Assembly (NCBI GenBank): GCA_913052655.1
Contig: CAJXFN010000058.1
Coordinates: 1-8,742 of the forward strand
Origin: an uncultured Flavobacteriales bacterium
GTDB taxonomy: Bacteria > Bacteroidota > Bacteroidia > Flavobacteriales > BACL11
Length of the DNA stretch: 8,742 nucleotides
Direction of reading: 5' to 3'
The notes below the pieces were generated by a model. The model ran no database searches. It was not told where the DNA came from and saw nothing but the letters and a program-made list of their open reading frames with translations. Shown here piece by piece: positions 7,200 to 8,742 of this stretch (positions are counted from its first letter, which is position 1; the number at the start of each line of letters is the position of its first letter). A program made the position numbers and the translations under genes.

Positions 7200-7634
7200 A
7201 TGAATAAAATAATCATGATCATGATGGTTGCATTAATTCCTTTTGTAACCATGTCTCAGAAAAGATCTACTAAAGGAAAAACTACTGAAAAATCAGAAAA
7301 TTCTACAAAATTAAAGTCAAACTTTATGATTATAAAAGGTGTAGAAATGATAATTGAAGATTCTAGAAGAGTAGAAAAATTAAGTGAAGAAGAAGAGTCG
7401 GAAGAATTAAGTATTAAAAGACATTTAAAACCAATGACGAAATTAATGGTTACTTTTGATTTTGGCTCTAATATTAGTAAAGACAACCAATCTTTAATGG
7501 CTGAGTCAAGAAATTTAAGAAATATGCCAGATGCAGTAAATAAAGCTTTAGAATATGGTTGGGAATTTATTAATTCAACTGTAGTGATTGATGGAAAAGC
7601 TACTATTCATTATTACTATATGAAAAGAAGATAA
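7200..7634 (+). CDS. Small exported protein of unknown function
   Basis: A 144-residue protein with a clear Sec signal peptide (K3, hydrophobic 4-17, probable cleavage near Ser19/Gln20). A low-complexity, charged linker follows (about 20-40). The rest is probably one small alpha/beta domain: FMIIKGVEMIIEDS, a Glu-rich stretch (about 60-70), LMVTFDFGSN, then MPDAVNKALEYGWEFINS and a basic C-terminus YYYMKRR. The VTFDFG and ALEYGWEF(I/V) pattern resembles small exported Bacteroidota proteins that have no assigned function; that likeness is from memory. There is no lipobox, so it is likely periplasmic. It lies 21 nt after the prohibitin-like gene and is the last gene before a probable terminator, so it probably belongs to the same transcript. 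Confidence 0.82.
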   Translation: MNKIIMIMMVALIPFVTMSQKRSTKGKTTEKSENSTKLKSNFMIIKGVEMIIEDSRRVEKLSEEEESEELSIKRHLKPMTKLMVTFDFGSNISKDNQSLMAESRNLRNMPDAVNKALEYGWEFINSTVVIDGKATIHYYYMKRR

Positions 7635-7645
7635 AATTATCAAAT

Positions 7646-7674
7646 AGGTCCTATGAAATTTAGACCTCTTTTTT
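7646..7674 (+). terminator. Probable rho-independent terminator after the envelope genes
   Basis: A 5-bp GC-containing stem, AGGTC (7646-7650) and GACCT (7663-7667), closes a 12-nt loop. Past one mismatch, three A-T pairs can extend the stem (AAA 7642-7644 with the T run). Six T residues follow at 7669-7674. It lies 12 nt after the stop codon at 7634. The stem is short, so efficiency is uncertain. Confidence 0.5.
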
Positions 7675-7708
7675 CTTAAAAATAAGATGTAGTAATTTAG
7701 TTAAATGA

Positions 7709-7739
7709 TTGTATAAATGAATATTTAAATTTATATCTG
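7709..7739 (+). promoter_or_regulatory. Candidate promoter of the C25 protease gene
   Basis: A TTG at 7709-7711 and TATATCTG at 7732-7739 are separated by 20 nt. The pair fits the Bacteroidota promoter pattern (TTG, about 17-23 nt, TAnnTTTG) with one mismatch (C for T). The ATG is at 7758. The spacer also holds a 7-bp AT-only inverted repeat (TATAAAT 7712-7718, ATTTATA 7729-7735), which may be chance in such AT-rich DNA. Confidence 0.38.
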
Positions 7740-7757
7740 AAAATAAACTTCAATTAA

Positions 7758-8742
7758 ATGAAATTACAAAAAATTTCTATTATTTTCCTTACTTTCTTTT
7801 CTATACAACTATCTGCAATAGATATAGAATTAACTAATGGAGAAACTTATTTTTCTGTCACTGAAAAATCTTTAGAAGAGTTTACATTTATAAATTCAGT
7901 ATCTAAAATTGAGACTAATATCATAAAAACAGAATCACAAGAATTTTTAAACTTAATAATTCCTTCTTATGGAAGTAATTCAGAAGATGGAACTGCAGAA
8001 CTACCAGTACTTCAGAAATTAATAAGAGTGCCACAGGGTTCTCAAATAGAAATAAAGATTTTAAATAAAGAAGAAACTTTGATTGATCTTATGGATTATG
8101 GTTTTAACTTAGATGTTTTTCCAAATCAAGCCTCTATTTTAAAATCATCTAATCCTGATAATATACCGTTTTGTTATAATGAAGATTATTACAATATAGA
8201 TAAATTTTCTGGAAATAACTTTGTTTCTAATGAATTGTTGGGAACTATGAGAGGACAAAATTTAGCTCGTTTGTCTATTTCTCCAGTAAGTTACAATCCG
8301 GTAACCAATCATATAAAAGTTATTACTAAAGCTGAGGTAAAAGTAATTTTTAAAAATATAGATATTTCGTCAGATACAGAAAATAGAAAGAAATACTACT
8401 CTCATGAGTTTGAAAGTTTATTTAAGTCTTTTGTAAATTATACTCCATTAGAAGAAAAGGATGTTATAACAACTTATCCTGTAAAGTATGTTATAATATC
8501 TGACCCACAGTTTCAGAATGCAATACAGCCGTTTGTAGAATGGAAAAGAAAGAAAGGATTTTTAGTTATTGAAGAATATACAAATAATCCTGCAGTGGGA
8601 AATACCACTAGTTCTATACATGCATTTATAAAAGATTTGTATGACAACCCAATAGATGGAATAGCACCAAGTTATCTTTTAATAGTAGGAGATGATGCTC
8701 AAGTTCCTTCTTTTAATACAGGACAACATGTTTCGGATATGT
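7758..8742 (+). CDS. C25-family (gingipain-like) secreted cysteine protease, 3' partial
   Basis: The first 328 codons of a larger gene; the window ends before the stop. Residues 1-20 are a Sec signal peptide (K2, K5, hydrophobic 6-16, probable cleavage after LSA at 20). An N-terminal propeptide of the C25 type follows, recognised by GTAELPVLQKLIRVPQGS (about 78-95) and the later LARLSISPVSYNPVTN region. The C25 catalytic domain starts near residue 243 with KYVIISDPQFQNAIQPFVEWK, then IHAFIKDLYDN, and SYLLIVGDDAQVPSF with GDD at 311-313. The catalytic His and Cys of gingipains lie after this point and are outside the window, so activity cannot be judged. The GDDAQVP...GQHVSDM pattern fits secreted C25 cargo better than the sortase PorU, which has a GD(A/G)SYD-type sequence there. 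Such proteins normally end in a T9SS sorting domain. The gene probably has its own promoter, since a likely terminator precedes it. Confidence 0.9.
   Translation, partial: MKLQKISIIFLTFFSIQLSAIDIELTNGETYFSVTEKSLEEFTFINSVSKIETNIIKTESQEFLNLIIPSYGSNSEDGTAELPVLQKLIRVPQGSQIEIKILNKEETLIDLMDYGFNLDVFPNQASILKSSNPDNIPFCYNEDYYNIDKFSGNNFVSNELLGTMRGQNLARLSISPVSYNPVTNHIKVITKAEVKVIFKNIDISSDTENRKKYYSHEFESLFKSFVNYTPLEEKDVITTYPVKYVIISDPQFQNAIQPFVEWKRKKGFLVIEEYTNNPAVGNTTSSIHAFIKDLYDNPIDGIAPSYLLIVGDDAQVPSFNTGQHVSDM

Noticed and set aside
7635..7757. Small gene or RNA between the exported protein and the protease
   Set aside because: The 123 bp hold only the probable terminator and a candidate promoter; no plausible coding frame or structured RNA was found.
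7758..8742. PorU, the T9SS sortase (also C25 family)
   Set aside because: The GDDAQVP...GQHVSDM segment matches secreted C25 cargo more closely than the GD(A/G)SYD pattern of PorU. The missing 3' end leaves a small doubt.

Overview
The window is strongly AT-rich DNA from a member of the Bacteroidota, most likely a flavobacterium-type organism. Three things point there. Both ends carry cargo of the type IX secretion system (T9SS): a SprB-repeat protein with a gliding-motility-type C-terminal domain, and a C25 (gingipain-like) protease. Most start codons lack a Shine-Dalgarno sequence. Sequences matching the Bacteroidota -7 promoter element (TAnnTTTG) lie upstream of several genes. The genus cannot be named from the sequence alone.

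Layout. Bases 1-774 (+) are the 3' end of a large SprB-repeat adhesin-like gene. Bases 764-5210 (-) hold five tightly packed genes, transcribed from right to left: a family 4 glycosyltransferase, tsaC (L-threonylcarbamoyladenylate synthase), the CCA-adding tRNA nucleotidyltransferase, a small pRiA4b ORF-3-like (so-called IS1096 TnpR passenger) protein, and miaA (tRNA dimethylallyltransferase). Neighbours abut or overlap by 0, 1, 8 and 11 nt, so they almost certainly form one operon. The last gene, miaA, overlaps tail-to-tail with the adhesin gene by 11 nt. Bases 5211-5313 are a divergent control region with a perfect 9-bp inverted repeat just before the rightward start codon. Bases 5314-7634 (+) hold a three-gene set: a DUF6340-like lipoprotein with a TPR-like tail, a prohibitin/SPFH membrane protein, and a small exported protein of unknown function, followed by a probable terminator. 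From 7758 (+) a C25-family protease gene runs off the window.

How the genes fit together. Three of the five leftward genes act on tRNA: TsaC and MiaA begin the two main modifications of A37 beside the anticodon (t6A and i6A), and Cca completes the 3' CCA end. The small acidic protein between cca and miaA is therefore a candidate accessory factor and should not be read as transposon debris. The rightward set looks like a cell-envelope module of lipoprotein, membrane scaffold and exported protein. I see no mobile element, CRISPR array, rRNA or tRNA gene. Most of the window is ordinary core genome. The points that merit a second look are the inverted-repeat control region, the uncharacterised envelope trio, and the unexplained protein inside the tRNA operon.
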